A stretch of 37,186 bases of DNA from NORP181 sp047623555 (GCA_047623555.1 JBLHMP010000036.1:1-37186); one strand, 5' to 3'; positions 1-8,567 are shown, counted from the stretch's first letter. Made by a program: numbers and translations. Notes: generated from the sequence alone by a model not told the origin.

Positions 1-25
1 AACAACAATGGATTGATCCATGTTT

Positions 26-484
26 TTAACCTTCTGCATCAGGAGAAATAACGCCCTTGCGGAGCATGAAACAGCCGTAAAATCGGCGCTCTCCGGTTTG
101 GATTACCGCATAGGCCTCTCGGGCCAGGTCGTAGAACGCAAACCGTTCGATGGACACCATTTGCCGCGGTTTACCTTCGGCGGCGTCGATTGTGGCCTGC
201 ACTTCGGCCTGGACCGGTGGAATGTCATTGGGGGCATCGACCACCTCCATGCGCCCGGCGAAATCATCAACAAATGTGTCCAACGGCAGCACGGACAGGA
301 TTGCCTCGATGGCCTCTGCGCTGGTGAGGTTGTGCATGGTCAACGCCTGTCCGCTCACCGTTTCCGTGCCGATGGAATCGGACGGGAAATTGGTGTCGGA
401 CACGATCAGCACATCGCCATGCCCCATCGCCCGTAATGTATAAAGCACATCGGCGTTTAGTCTTGGATCAATACCTTTCAGCAT
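26..484 (-). CDS. RbsD/FucU family sugar mutarotase
   Basis: A 152-residue protein of the RbsD/FucU family, cytoplasmic decamer-type enzymes that interconvert sugar anomers (fucose alpha/beta or ribose pyranose/furanose). The N-terminus MLKGIDPRLNADVLYTLRAM followed by GHGD (His22 region) is typical, and so is the C-terminal Tyr...TGE...Y.C..L.KGV pattern. The length fits the FucU branch better than RbsD. The start has a strong GAGGAG Shine-Dalgarno. It is the last gene of a minus-strand operon after the ABC ATPase and the SGNH hydrolase. A sugar dehydrogenase and a lactonase elsewhere in the island would need the correct anomer, so supplying it to that oxidative route is a reasonable inference. 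The exact sugar cannot be read from the sequence. Confidence 0.88.
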   Translation of the reverse strand: MLKGIDPRLNADVLYTLRAMGHGDVLIVSDTNFPSDSIGTETVSGQALTMHNLTSAEAIEAILSVLPLDTFVDDFAGRMEVVDAPNDIPPVQAEVQATIDAAEGKPRQMVSIERFAFYDLAREAYAVIQTGERRFYGCFMLRKGVISPDAEG

Positions 485-502
485 GGGAATGCTCCTCTGT
501 TT

Positions 503-1153
503 TTAAGTGTCCATCACGTCGGTGACAGCGGCGGCAATGGCGGTGCCAATTGCGGCGTGGCCCTCGGGGATCAGGTGGATGCCATCGACCGGATCAACCT
601 TGGCGACCGATCCGGCATCAAAGAACCCGACATTATTGCGCGTGGCAACGGCGGCAAAATACTTGGCCAGTTTTTGTGACTTCGCGGCACCGCCTTCAAA
701 CATTTCGGCCAGAAACCCGGTTTCTATAATCGGAACCGGCGCCACAATCAGAACCTTGGGCGCCGCCAGTTTCGGGCCCGAGATCGAGGTGGCAATACAG
801 GTTAACAGCCGTTGAAGCGACGCAGCGATGTCCATCGCAGGCAGGCTATAACGCATTTTCAGATCGTTGGTGCCCAGCATGATAATGACCAAATCCAACG
901 GCCGATGACTATCGAGCAGCGCCGGCAATACCGCCAAACCGTTTTTATGCGGCCCCTCAATGGGATCGTCATGCACGGTGGTGCGGCTTGGGTGGCCCTC
1001 CTCAATAACATGCCAATCGTCGCCCAAAATCGCCGCCATCTGACCGGGCCAACGCACATCGGCGGCAAAACGGCGAATATCAAGCGCATGCCGGACGGCG
1101 CGGGTGCCGTGGGTGTTGCTGTCGCCAAAACACAGAACGGTTCGTTTACTCAT
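503..1153 (-). CDS. SGNH/GDSL-family hydrolase (esterase)
   Basis: A 216-residue SGNH hydrolase. Block I is CFGDSNTHG with nucleophile Ser12. Block III is GTND with Asn96. Block V is DGIHLIPEGH with Asp190 and His193. There is no signal peptide, so it probably acts in the cytoplasm on an acylated (often acetylated) small substrate. It starts 9 bases after the ATPase stop and lies 18 bases before the mutarotase gene, which suggests co-transcription. In a sugar operon the simplest job is removal of an O-acyl group from an imported sugar; this is inference. The ribosome-binding site is weak, consistent with translational coupling. The family assignment is firm; the substrate is unknown. Confidence 0.87.
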   Translation of the reverse strand: MSKRTVLCFGDSNTHGTRAVRHALDIRRFAADVRWPGQMAAILGDDWHVIEEGHPSRTTVHDDPIEGPHKNGLAVLPALLDSHRPLDLVIIMLGTNDLKMRYSLPAMDIAASLQRLLTCIATSISGPKLAAPKVLIVAPVPIIETGFLAEMFEGGAAKSQKLAKYFAAVATRNNVGFFDAGSVAKVDPVDGIHLIPEGHAAIGTAIAAAVTDVMDT

Positions 1154-1162
1154 AAGATTCTC

Positions 1163-2215
1163 TTATTCGATTCGGACGCCAGTTTCGGCATCAAACAGGT
1201 GAATATTTTCAGTGATCGGGCGCAAATGGATGGTTTGCTGCGCCGCAAATGCGTGGCGTTCGCGGAACACTGCGGTCACCTCATGGTTGCCGATTCGGCT
1301 GATCACATGGGTTTCCGAACCTGTTGGCTCAACCACAGCGACAATCAACTGCAGACCGCTATCGGCAAGCTCCAGATGTTCGGGGCGCACGCCAACGGTT
1401 ACTTTTTGCCCGTCACTGACCCCATAGCGCGTTGGGGCCGCAAAGCGCACGCCGGCGATCTCAATCTCCGCGCCGTGGATGGTTGCATCAAAGAAATTCA
1501 TCGACGGTGAACCGATGAAACTGGCGACAAACACATTGGCTGGCGTGTCATAAAGCTCAAGTGGGGTGCCGATCTGTTCGATAAAACCACCCTGCATGAC
1601 GACGATTTTGTCGGCCATGGTCATGGCTTCGATCTGATCGTGGGTCACATAAACGGTGGTGGTTTTCAGCCGCTGATGCAGCTCGCGAATCTCGGCGCGC
1701 ATCTGTACGCGCAGCTTGGCATCCAGATTGGACAGCGGTTCGTCAAACAAAAACACCTGTGGATCGCGCACAATCGCGCGCCCCATTGCCACCCTTTGGC
1801 GTTGCCCGCCGGACAAAGACCGGGGATGGCGATTCAGATATTCGGTCAGGCCAAGAATCTCGGCAGCGTGGCGCACCCGTTTTTCGATTTCAGCCTTGTC
1901 CATACGGCGCATGCGCAGGCTGAACGCCATATTAGCCGCCACGGTTTTATGCGGATAAAGCGCGTAATTTTGGAACACCATGGCGATGTCACGTTCGCTT
2001 GGTGGTAGGTTATTCACCACCCGATCGTTAATGCTGATGGTGCCGCCGCTGACTTCTTCTAATCCGGCGATCATCCGCAACAACGTGGATTTACCACAGC
2101 CCGAGGGTCCGACCAGCACCACAAACTGGCCATCCTCAATGTCGATATCAACGCGATGAATGACCTCGACCGCGCCATAGCTTTTGCGCACATCCTGTAT
2201 TTTGACTTCTGCCAT
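1163..2215 (-). CDS. Sugar ABC transporter ATP-binding protein (MalK/UgpC type)
   Basis: The 350-residue ATPase that would power the sugar importer whose binding protein and permeases are encoded at 2476-7886. Walker A is GPSGCGKST, the signature is LSGGQRQRVAMGRA and Walker B is VFLFDEPLSNLDAKLR. A C-terminal extension of about 110 residues is the TOBE/regulatory domain of MalK-type proteins (for example VTVGVRPEHLEL). The start at 2215 was chosen because AGGACGG lies just upstream and the conserved first strand follows directly. The longer frame to 2302 begins inside an operator palindrome and adds 29 unconserved residues. It is the first gene of the operon with the SGNH hydrolase and mutarotase, and divergent from the binding-protein gene. 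Confidence 0.95.
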   Translation of the reverse strand: MAEVKIQDVRKSYGAVEVIHRVDIDIEDGQFVVLVGPSGCGKSTLLRMIAGLEEVSGGTISINDRVVNNLPPSERDIAMVFQNYALYPHKTVAANMAFSLRMRRMDKAEIEKRVRHAAEILGLTEYLNRHPRSLSGGQRQRVAMGRAIVRDPQVFLFDEPLSNLDAKLRVQMRAEIRELHQRLKTTTVYVTHDQIEAMTMADKIVVMQGGFIEQIGTPLELYDTPANVFVASFIGSPSMNFFDATIHGAEIEIAGVRFAAPTRYGVSDGQKVTVGVRPEHLELADSGLQLIVAVVEPTGSETHVISRIGNHEVTAVFRERHAFAAQQTIHLRPITENIHLFDAETGVRIE

Positions 2216-2295
2216 CGTCCGTCCTGTTTTTGTGTCAGCTTGCTGAGACTCAAGACTTAGACGACGTAAATTGCGCTGTCCATCTTCCTGAACAA

Positions 2296-2307
2296 CTAAC
2301 ATGTTAG
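2296..2307. promoter_or_regulatory. Perfect palindrome CTAACATGTTAG, candidate GntR operator
   Basis: A 12-base perfect palindrome in the 260-base divergent space between the ABC ATPase and the binding-protein gene. The identical palindrome precedes the GntR gene at 14492-14503, and a one-mismatch copy precedes the permease gene at 5842-5853. It lies 81 bases upstream of the ATPase start and about 170 bases upstream of the binding-protein start. A TTGACA hexamer follows on the plus strand at 2312-2317 without a convincing -10 box, so the promoter itself is unresolved. Confidence 0.75.
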
Positions 2308-2475
2308 TAACTTGACAGGTCGCGGCCAGACTGAAAAAGTCTTTTTGGGGCTAGGTCAGACTCATGCCGTGTGTCGGTAGAGTGTCAGGGGCTGAGGCAG
2401 CGCATACCAGATTGTGGCAATGCGCTGTGTTCAGGACCCTAAAATGACCTGCCCATACTTTAGGGAGGATCGACG

Positions 2476-4134
2476 ATGAAAGTTGGACTATTTAATCAGA
2501 TGATGCGGGCGCATATGAGCCGCCGCACCATGTTGCAAGGCACGGCTGCTGCCAGCCTTGTGGCCGCATCCGGGGGGCTAGGGGTCGGCGCTGCACAGGC
2601 TGAAAGCAACGCAGCGCTGCGTCAGGAAATCCTGAAAATTCCGGGTGTCGGCGCAGGATCACCAACAGATGCAGATTGGCAAAAGGTTGGCGAACTGACG
2701 CTTGGGCCAACAAAGGCCATCATCGCCGAGGGCGAGTTTGATGGGGTTGAGCTGACCTTTATGGGTCTGAACAACCAGAACCTGCACAATTTTCTGTTCC
2801 GCGGTTTCCTGAAACCATGGGAGAAATATACCGGCGCCAAGATCAACTGGATCGACCTGGCGCAGGCCGATTATAACGCGCGTTTGCAGCAATCCATCGC
2901 CACGGGCACCGTTGATTTCGATATCATCGAAATGGGCGCACCGTTTGAGGGCGACGTTCTGGGCAAAGGTCTTGCGTCTGAAATGCCCGAATGGGTCAAA
3001 GGCGTGATCGACATGGACGATTATGTTGATTACCTGAAAGAGCCTGTTGGCACATGGGGTGGCAAAACCTATCGCGTGTCGATTGACGGTGACTGTCACA
3101 CGTTCAGCTATCGTAAAGATTATTATGAGAACGAAGAGTTCGCAGCCGCGTGGAAAGAATCGGGCGGCGAAGGCGAATGGGCTGCTCCGACCACATGGAC
3201 GCAGGTGAACGCGCATGCCAAGTTCCTCAAGGGCAAGACCGATCCTTTGACCGGACTTGAGGCACATGGTTATCTTGATCCGCTCAAAGGCTGGGGTGGT
3301 TTCGGCTACTATTTCCTTGAGGATCGCGCCACTGCCTATGCCAAGCACCCGGATGATCCGGCCTGGCTGTTTGACCCGGATACGATGAAGCCACGGGTTA
3401 ATAACCCTGCCTTTGTACGGGCTATCCAGGAAGTCATGGACATCATGGATACCCATCCCACCGATCAGATCAACGCCGATCCTGGCACCACTGCGTTCCA
3501 GCAGTTTCTGGCAGGTACCGGCAGTAGTGTCAGCTGGTGGGGCGATGTTGGGTCAAGTGCGCGCACATCGGACACATCCGTTGTTGGTGATGTCGTTGGC
3601 TTTAGCATCCTGCCTGGTTCGGATGAGGTCTATAATTCCAAGACCGAATCCTGGGATCAAATGGCCAATGAAGCCCCCAACATGGCCTATATCGGCTGGG
3701 GTGTTTACGTCATGGCACGGGTCGATTCAGATGCCAAAAAGCACAAAGCAGCCTGGTCTGCGGCGGCGCATCTGGGGGGGCGTGATCTGTCGCTTTGGGC
3801 GTCGGCCTATCCATCAGGGTTCCAGCCATACCGGCATTCACATTTCCAGTATGACGAATGGGAAGCCGCCGGCTATGACCGGGCCTATGTTGAGGACTAT
3901 CTCGGGTCAAACCTGGAGAGCTACAACCACCCGAATGCGGCCATTGAACCGCGTATTCCGGGTATTTTCCAGTACTACTCGGTTGCCGAAGACGAACTAT
4001 CCAAAGGCTTTGCCGGGCAATATGGATCGGCTCAGGAAACCGCAGACGCGATTGCGGCGGCCTGGGAAAAGATCACAGATCAGATTGGTCGCGAAAGCCA
4101 GATCGAGCTGTATAAAGCATCGCTTGGGATGTAA
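2476..4134 (+). CDS. Extracellular sugar-binding protein of ABC importer
   Basis: A 552-residue periplasmic solute-binding protein of the large carbohydrate-binding (family 1-like) class. The N-terminus has a twin-arginine type signal (SRRTMLQ, hydrophobic stretch, cleavage after about GAAQA), so Tat export is likely. The mature part has the usual features, such as the IDLAQADYNARLQQSIATGT segment and aromatic residues in the C-terminal lobe. AGGGAGG seven bases upstream fixes the start, although the Met at residue 14 is nearer the twin Arg. A strong terminator follows directly, which isolates it from the permeases more than a kilobase downstream. That is unusual for a transporter operon and would allow separate, higher expression of the binding protein. 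Confidence 0.93.
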   Translation: MKVGLFNQMMRAHMSRRTMLQGTAAASLVAASGGLGVGAAQAESNAALRQEILKIPGVGAGSPTDADWQKVGELTLGPTKAIIAEGEFDGVELTFMGLNNQNLHNFLFRGFLKPWEKYTGAKINWIDLAQADYNARLQQSIATGTVDFDIIEMGAPFEGDVLGKGLASEMPEWVKGVIDMDDYVDYLKEPVGTWGGKTYRVSIDGDCHTFSYRKDYYENEEFAAAWKESGGEGEWAAPTTWTQVNAHAKFLKGKTDPLTGLEAHGYLDPLKGWGGFGYYFLEDRATAYAKHPDDPAWLFDPDTMKPRVNNPAFVRAIQEVMDIMDTHPTDQINADPGTTAFQQFLAGTGSSVSWWGDVGSSARTSDTSVVGDVVGFSILPGSDEVYNSKTESWDQMANEAPNMAYIGWGVYVMARVDSDAKKHKAAWSAAAHLGGRDLSLWASAYPSGFQPYRHSHFQYDEWEAAGYDRAYVEDYLGSNLESYNHPNAAIEPRIPGIFQYYSVAEDELSKGFAGQYGSAQETADAIAAAWEKITDQIGRESQIELYKASLGM

Positions 4135-4141
4135 GTGATTT

Positions 4142-4175
4142 ACGCCCGCCGGGATCAATTCCGGCGGGCGTTTTT
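4142..4175 (+). terminator. Rho-independent terminator of the binding-protein gene
   Basis: A perfect 10-bp stem (CGCCCGCCGG / CCGGCGGGCG) with the 8-base loop GATCAATT and a run of five T. It begins 8 bases after the stop codon. It ends the plus-strand transcript before the convergent cyclase gene. Confidence 0.93.
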
Positions 4176-4228
4176 ATGGGGTTTATGGGGTGCGACCTCA
4201 AAGCCGCCGGGTTTGACGAAGGTCCATC

Positions 4229-5257
4229 CTAAACCGCATCCGCTTTGGATAACGCAAATACGCCGGTACTGCTGTCATGCCCGCGCAACGTCACGTCGCC
4301 CATGGCTTTGGCCACAATCCCGTCCGGCAATGTGATGTCGCGCAACAATTGTTCGGACACAATCAGCTCTTCGTCGGTGCGTTTCGCCTCGCCCTCAAGG
4401 CGCGCGGCGGTGTTCATTGTATCGCCAAAATAGACGATCGATTTTTTGGTATCACCACATTCACTGACAATAACCGAACCGCCATGCAGTCCCGCGCGAA
4501 TTCTGGGCCGGACGCCAAACATTTTGTCATAAACCTCGGCATGGCCGCGCAGAACGCTTTGAACTGCGAAAAAACACCGGACACATCGCGCCCGTTCTGC
4601 CCCGGTGTTATAGGGCCAGGTGATGATAACCTCGTCGCCAATATAGGCGTGAATTTCGCCGCCATGTTCCGCCACCGGACGCCCGAGATCAAAGAAAAAC
4701 CGGGTCAACAGGCGCTGCAACCCAAGATCGCCATGTTGGCTTGCCAGTGCTGTTGAACCGATCAGGTCGACAAACAGGAATATCCGTTTTTCCTCAACCG
4801 GATTGTGATAGCGCCCGATCAGCAAATTAACCAGAATACGCGGCCCGATCACCTTTGAAATCTGCATGATGATCAGCAGAAAGGTCGTGATCGCCAACAC
4901 AAACAGATACAATGACCCGCGTGGACGAAAACCGAAATCAACTGCGAAGGTGCCAGTGAGGACGAGGTTGTCGATCCAGCCGGTCATTGGAATGATGATC
5001 GCGACAAGCACCAGCAAAAACAGGATGTGCCAGGGAAAGGCCAGTCGCCGTAACGGCGCGCATATTTTGCTTGGCCAAAGATACAGCAATCCACCCCAAA
5101 GCAACACGCCGCCAATCAGGCCATCCAATGTGACCGGAGCAAGGGCGTCCAGGGTAAATTTGGGCAAAAAGATCAACGCGTATATCGGGCCCATGGCCAT
5201 TGTAACCGCAACCAGCGCCGCGAATAATGTCAGTCTCTTCGAGTTACTGCGGGTCAA
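4229..5257 (-). CDS. Membrane-anchored class III adenylate/guanylate cyclase
   Basis: A 342-residue protein. Four hydrophobic segments (about residues 9-31, 44-61, 74-92 and 114-133) anchor a C-terminal class III nucleotide cyclase domain (about 157-335). The two metal-binding Asp are Asp164 in FLFVDLIGST and Asp208 in AYIGDEVI. The transition-state Asn/Arg pair is in MNTAARLE (Asn282, Arg286). It should make cAMP (less likely cGMP) at the inner membrane in response to an unknown membrane-sensed cue. The start is TTG with a good AAAGGA six bases upstream; no nearer ATG exists. It sits convergent between the sugar-binding protein and its permeases, splitting the transporter. A link between sugar uptake and cAMP signalling is possible but unproven. 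Confidence 0.9.
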   Translation of the reverse strand: MTRSNSKRLTLFAALVAVTMAMGPIYALIFLPKFTLDALAPVTLDGLIGGVLLWGGLLYLWPSKICAPLRRLAFPWHILFLLVLVAIIIPMTGWIDNLVLTGTFAVDFGFRPRGSLYLFVLAITTFLLIIMQISKVIGPRILVNLLIGRYHNPVEEKRIFLFVDLIGSTALASQHGDLGLQRLLTRFFFDLGRPVAEHGGEIHAYIGDEVIITWPYNTGAERARCVRCFFAVQSVLRGHAEVYDKMFGVRPRIRAGLHGGSVIVSECGDTKKSIVYFGDTMNTAARLEGEAKRTDEELIVSEQLLRDITLPDGIVAKAMGDVTLRGHDSSTGVFALSKADAV

Positions 5258-5817
5258 GTTCTGTCCTTTTGCCGTCTAATATAGACCCATCGGGTGTCAA
5301 CGGAAACACCACCGGGTTCTGAGAAACAATACAGTTTTGTCACTGCTAAATAGGAACTGTTGTCACACTCTGCGACCCCCTAATTGTCCACAAATTAGTT
5401 CGGTTAGGCATTGAGGTTTGCCACCATCCCAAACGGGGTGATCAACAAACCCTGATCAAAGGAAAGGCAGCAGTATTTTTGTGCTAGTGGCCAAACATCG
5501 GGTTGGCTGTCTTTGGTGGGCATGGCAACAATAGCCTGACCGCAGCCTAACCGGGGCAATGGCAAAGATGTGTTTGTGTTTAACGGCCATAGTGAGCACG
5601 ACCAGATTACCGACTTTACCCCAGAGTAAAAATCATATTCGCCAGATCGCTCAGAGTGGCGGTTTTGGTATGCTTGTATTTCAGGGGGGTAGATTTGCAG
5701 ATCAGACATGATGGCGGTGTGATCACACTGGATGGGTTGGCCGAGGGGGCATGACTCCGTCTGATTTCGATTTTGTCCAAAGTTTTTTCAGTCAGAGTGC
5801 CATATGTGCATTTAGCC
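5258..5817. other. Long intergenic region with one doubtful ORF
   Basis: About 560 bases between the cyclase start and the permease promoter. I see no RNA gene, repeat or recognisable protein remnant. The only open frame of note is the 101-codon minus-strand frame at 5404-5709. It may hold the cyclase promoter near 5260-5350, but no clear -35/-10 pair could be assigned. Confidence 0.5.
5404..5709 (-). CDS. Doubtful small hypothetical ORF
   Basis: A 101-residue open frame (N-terminus MSDLQIYPPEIQAY) that I do not recognise. It is rich in Ser, Pro, Cys and Trp, lacks signal or membrane segments, and shows no strong Shine-Dalgarno. The composition differs from neighbouring genes. It could be a lineage-specific gene, a decayed fragment, or chance. 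Its only support is an uninterrupted frame in an otherwise empty region. Confidence 0.2.
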   Translation of the reverse strand: MSDLQIYPPEIQAYQNRHSERSGEYDFYSGVKSVIWSCSLWPLNTNTSLPLPRLGCGQAIVAMPTKDSQPDVWPLAQKYCCLSFDQGLLITPFGMVANLNA

Positions 5818-5819
5818 GC

Positions 5820-5853
5820 TTAACACCCGCGCAACTCACAGCTAACATGTCAG
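5820..5853 (+). promoter_or_regulatory. Permease promoter with overlapping GntR-type operator, leaderless
   Basis: The -35 box TTAACA (5820-5825), a 17-base spacer and the -10 box TAACAT (5843-5848) lie immediately before the ATG at 5855. Transcription would start at or next to the start codon, so the mRNA would be leaderless; no Shine-Dalgarno is visible. The -10 box is part of CTAACATGTCAG (5842-5853), one mismatch from the palindrome at gntR. A bound regulator would cover the -10 box and the start site. The same layout is found at gntR. Confidence 0.75.
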
Positions 5854-5854
5854 T

Positions 5855-6961
5855 ATGAGCAATGACGGTGATCTCTTACATGTGGTGACATTAGACGCGA
5901 TTTCTCAGCGTCGGGTGATGCTGGGCAAAGGACTGGTCTGGGGATCGGCCGCGGTAATGCTGGCAACGTTCCTCATGGTGGGTCTGTCGGAATACGGCGT
6001 TATTTCGGTCACGTTTGAAACATGGCGCCCGGCGCTTTACGGCTATCTGTTCTGGGCCGCGAGCCTGTGCATATCGCGGGTGGTGTTGCAGGGCGAACGC
6101 GGCAAACGCATCCTGTTCATCCTGCCCAGTGTTTTGTTCGTGGTGGCCATGGTGGTGTTCCCGCTGCTCTATGCCATCTTGATTGCGCTTAGTGACTGGA
6201 ACCTGGCCTCGCCCAAGGGCCGGCAGTTCAATGGTTTGGATAATTTCCGCCAGATGTGGAACGACCCGTTCTACTGGAACTCATTGAAAAATATGGTGTA
6301 TTACACGCTGGCGATCATCGTGGAATATGCCATTGCCTTTGGTCTGGCGTTGATATTGGTCGGCGAAATTCGGGCACGTAAATTCTTTCGGGTGGCGTTT
6401 TTGATGCCGCTTATGTTGTCGCCTGTTGCCGTCAGCTGGATGGTTGGTAAATCAATGATGGAGATTCGTTTTGGTCCCATCGCAAGGCTGGCGCGCCAAC
6501 TTGGCTGGGATTCGCCAAGCTTTTTCGGCAGTCCGGAAATTGCCCGCGCCACCATCATGGTGATGGACGCCTGGACCTATATCCCGTTCCTGATGATCAT
6601 GATTCTGGCCGGATTACAGGCCATCCCAACCGAGGTCCAAGAGGCCGCGCGCGTCGATGGTGCCAGCCCGTGGCGTAATTTCTGGGAAGTGACGTTTCCG
6701 CTGATGTTACCGGTCAGCATCACCGCCGTGCTGATCCGCATTATCTTTAAGCTGAAATTGGCAGATATCGTTATCAACGTCACCTCGGGCGGGCCCGGTG
6801 GAGCGACGGATAGCGTCACCAGTTTCATTTTCCGAGAATACCGCGATAGATCAAACGTTGGCTATGGCACGATGCTGGCATTGGTTTATCTGGTGTTGAT
6901 TGTCGCGGCGATCACGATTTTCATGAAGCTGGTCGACCGTTGGATGAACCCGAGATATTGA
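5855..6961 (+). CDS. Sugar ABC transporter permease (MalF type)
   Basis: A 368-residue inner-membrane permease with two extra N-terminal hydrophobic segments (about residues 28-48 and 61-78) before the usual six-helix core. The cytoplasmic coupling (EAA) loop is EAARVDGASPWRNFWEVTFP near residues 266-285, where the MalK-type ATPase would dock. The start is fixed by the promoter: the ATG lies one base after the operator palindrome and no ribosome-binding site is present. It is followed after one base by the second permease gene, so the two are co-transcribed. The partner binding protein and ATPase are encoded upstream on both strands (1163-4134). Confidence 0.94.
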   Translation: MSNDGDLLHVVTLDAISQRRVMLGKGLVWGSAAVMLATFLMVGLSEYGVISVTFETWRPALYGYLFWAASLCISRVVLQGERGKRILFILPSVLFVVAMVVFPLLYAILIALSDWNLASPKGRQFNGLDNFRQMWNDPFYWNSLKNMVYYTLAIIVEYAIAFGLALILVGEIRARKFFRVAFLMPLMLSPVAVSWMVGKSMMEIRFGPIARLARQLGWDSPSFFGSPEIARATIMVMDAWTYIPFLMIMILAGLQAIPTEVQEAARVDGASPWRNFWEVTFPLMLPVSITAVLIRIIFKLKLADIVINVTSGGPGGATDSVTSFIFREYRDRSNVGYGTMLALVYLVLIVAAITIFMKLVDRWMNPRY

Positions 6962-6962
6962 T

Positions 6963-7886
6963 ATGAACAGCACCCGTATTTTCCACGAATCGCCGCATGA
7001 CACATTCAGCCACAAGGCCGGATGGATCAGCAAACGCATGGTGATTTACGGCATTCTGATCCTGTGGACGTTCATCTGTCTGTTCCCGATTTACTGGACC
7101 ATAACGACATCGTTTAAAATGGCCCCGGACGTGATGAAGGGCAATATGGTGCCGTGGTGGGATTTTACCCCGAAATGGAAGGGCTGGAAATCACTTGGCC
7201 TGTCGCCGGATACAATTTTCACCGAAAGCACGGTGCGCGAGGAATTTCTCAAACGATTCTGGAATTCAACCATTGCAGCGGTGGGATCGTCGATATTGGC
7301 GGTGGTTTTGGGAAGCATGACGGCCTATGGGCTATCGCGGTTCCGCTATCGGTTTGGATTCATGCGCAACCCGGACATCTCGTTCTTTTTCCTCAGCCAG
7401 CTGATCCTGCCACCGGTGGTATTGGCGCTACCATTTCTGGTTCTGTACAAAAACCTGGCATTGCTGGACACGCGGATCGGACTGATCCTGTTGTATACGT
7501 TGACGGTATTACCGATCGTTATTTGGATTATGCGCGATCAATTCCTGTCAATCCCGGTTGAGTTGGAAGAGGCGGCATTGGTCGACGGCCTGTCGATCTG
7601 GGGCGCGTTTCTGACCATCGTTCTGCCAATTGCACTGCCGGGCATGGTAGCGTCGTTTATCCTGAGCCTTGTGCTGACGTGGAATGAGTATTTCTTTGCG
7701 GCATTGCTGACGTCAACGGATGCCAAAACTTTGCCGGTGATGGTGGCAAGTCAGACCGGCAGTCAGGGGATCAACTGGTGGTCAATGGCGGCGTTGTCCT
7801 TCTCGGCGATCCTGCCGCTGATCGTGATTGGCATCGTGCTGGAAAAGTACATCATCAAAGGTATGGCGTCGGGTGCGGTGAAATAG
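6963..7886 (+). CDS. Sugar ABC transporter permease (MalG type)
   Basis: A 307-residue second permease subunit with about six transmembrane helices. The EAA loop is EEAALVDGLSIWGAFLTIVL (around residues 200-219). The C-terminus IIKGMASGAVK is typical of MalG-like proteins that contact the ATPase. Its start follows the first permease stop by one base, implying translational coupling. Together with the first permease, the binding protein and the ATPase it completes one carbohydrate importer. The transcript runs into a large inverted repeat at 7905-7965. Confidence 0.94.
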   Translation: MNSTRIFHESPHDTFSHKAGWISKRMVIYGILILWTFICLFPIYWTITTSFKMAPDVMKGNMVPWWDFTPKWKGWKSLGLSPDTIFTESTVREEFLKRFWNSTIAAVGSSILAVVLGSMTAYGLSRFRYRFGFMRNPDISFFFLSQLILPPVVLALPFLVLYKNLALLDTRIGLILLYTLTVLPIVIWIMRDQFLSIPVELEEAALVDGLSIWGAFLTIVLPIALPGMVASFILSLVLTWNEYFFAALLTSTDAKTLPVMVASQTGSQGINWWSMAALSFSAILPLIVIGIVLEKYIIKGMASGAVK

Positions 7887-7904
7887 GGCGCTGTGGAATA
7901 AGGT

Positions 7905-7965
7905 GTAGGGTGGGTGAAAACCCACGCGCCATCCGGCGAGAAGCGTGGGTTTTCACCCACCCTAC
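7905..7965. repeat. Perfect 23-bp inverted repeat (extragenic palindrome)
   Basis: Two perfectly complementary 23-base arms (7905-7927 and 7943-7965), each containing GTAGGGTGGGTGAAAACCCA or its complement, around a 15-base loop. It begins 18 bases after the permease stop and could end that transcript or block convergent transcription. There is no T-run, so it is not a canonical terminator. A single arm lacking one A occurs at 33222-33244, which shows that this is a dispersed repeat. Confidence 0.88.
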
Positions 7966-8567
7966 GCCAAAAGTCAGACATCATTCCATATTGGTATGAC
8001 GCGCGCGCATGTCTTCGGCTGATACCTTCTGCATATGACACAAGGTCGGCACCATGACCTCGAACAACACAAATATCACGCCTTCGTATAGCGATCCCAT
8101 TGGCAAAACAGACGTCACCGCATCCCCGGTATCACGAGCCATTGTCTGGGCCGGGATGGTCAGGACATGTGTAGCTAACTTGCTTGCCGGCGTTTCAGGT
8201 TCGGCTGTCAGAAACAGAACATCCGCTGGCCTTTTGCGCCACACTCATCAGAGCAGGCACAGTCTACAATTTCCCCGGTCCCGCAGAGGTCAGAAATAAA
8301 CCCCCGGCCCCTAGTGGCGGCGTGGTCACATCCCCCTGCATCGTCACATCCACACCCAGATGGTGCAGGCGCATGGCAAATCCCCGAAGTTGCAACCCCT
8401 CGCGGCCACAGCCATAAACGACGATGCGTCGGGCTTCGGCGGTGGTATCCGGTTACTTGCCGCCACCTCAATCTGATCTAGGGTCAGGATCCATTGGTTT
8501 TGCGCTGAAAGTCTAAATCACTGGTTCGAAAGAGGAGCAGTGATATGAGTGATCTTTTCTGGCTTAC

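Noticed and set aside
2216..2302. A start codon for the ABC ATPase at 2302
   Set aside because: That ATG is the centre of the operator palindrome, the extra 29 residues are unconserved, and a good ribosome site precedes the ATG at 2215.
2659..3456. A 265-codon open frame antisense to the sugar-binding protein gene
   Set aside because: It lies wholly inside a well-supported gene on the other strand, shows no family resemblance, and has the composition expected of a shadow of high-GC coding DNA.
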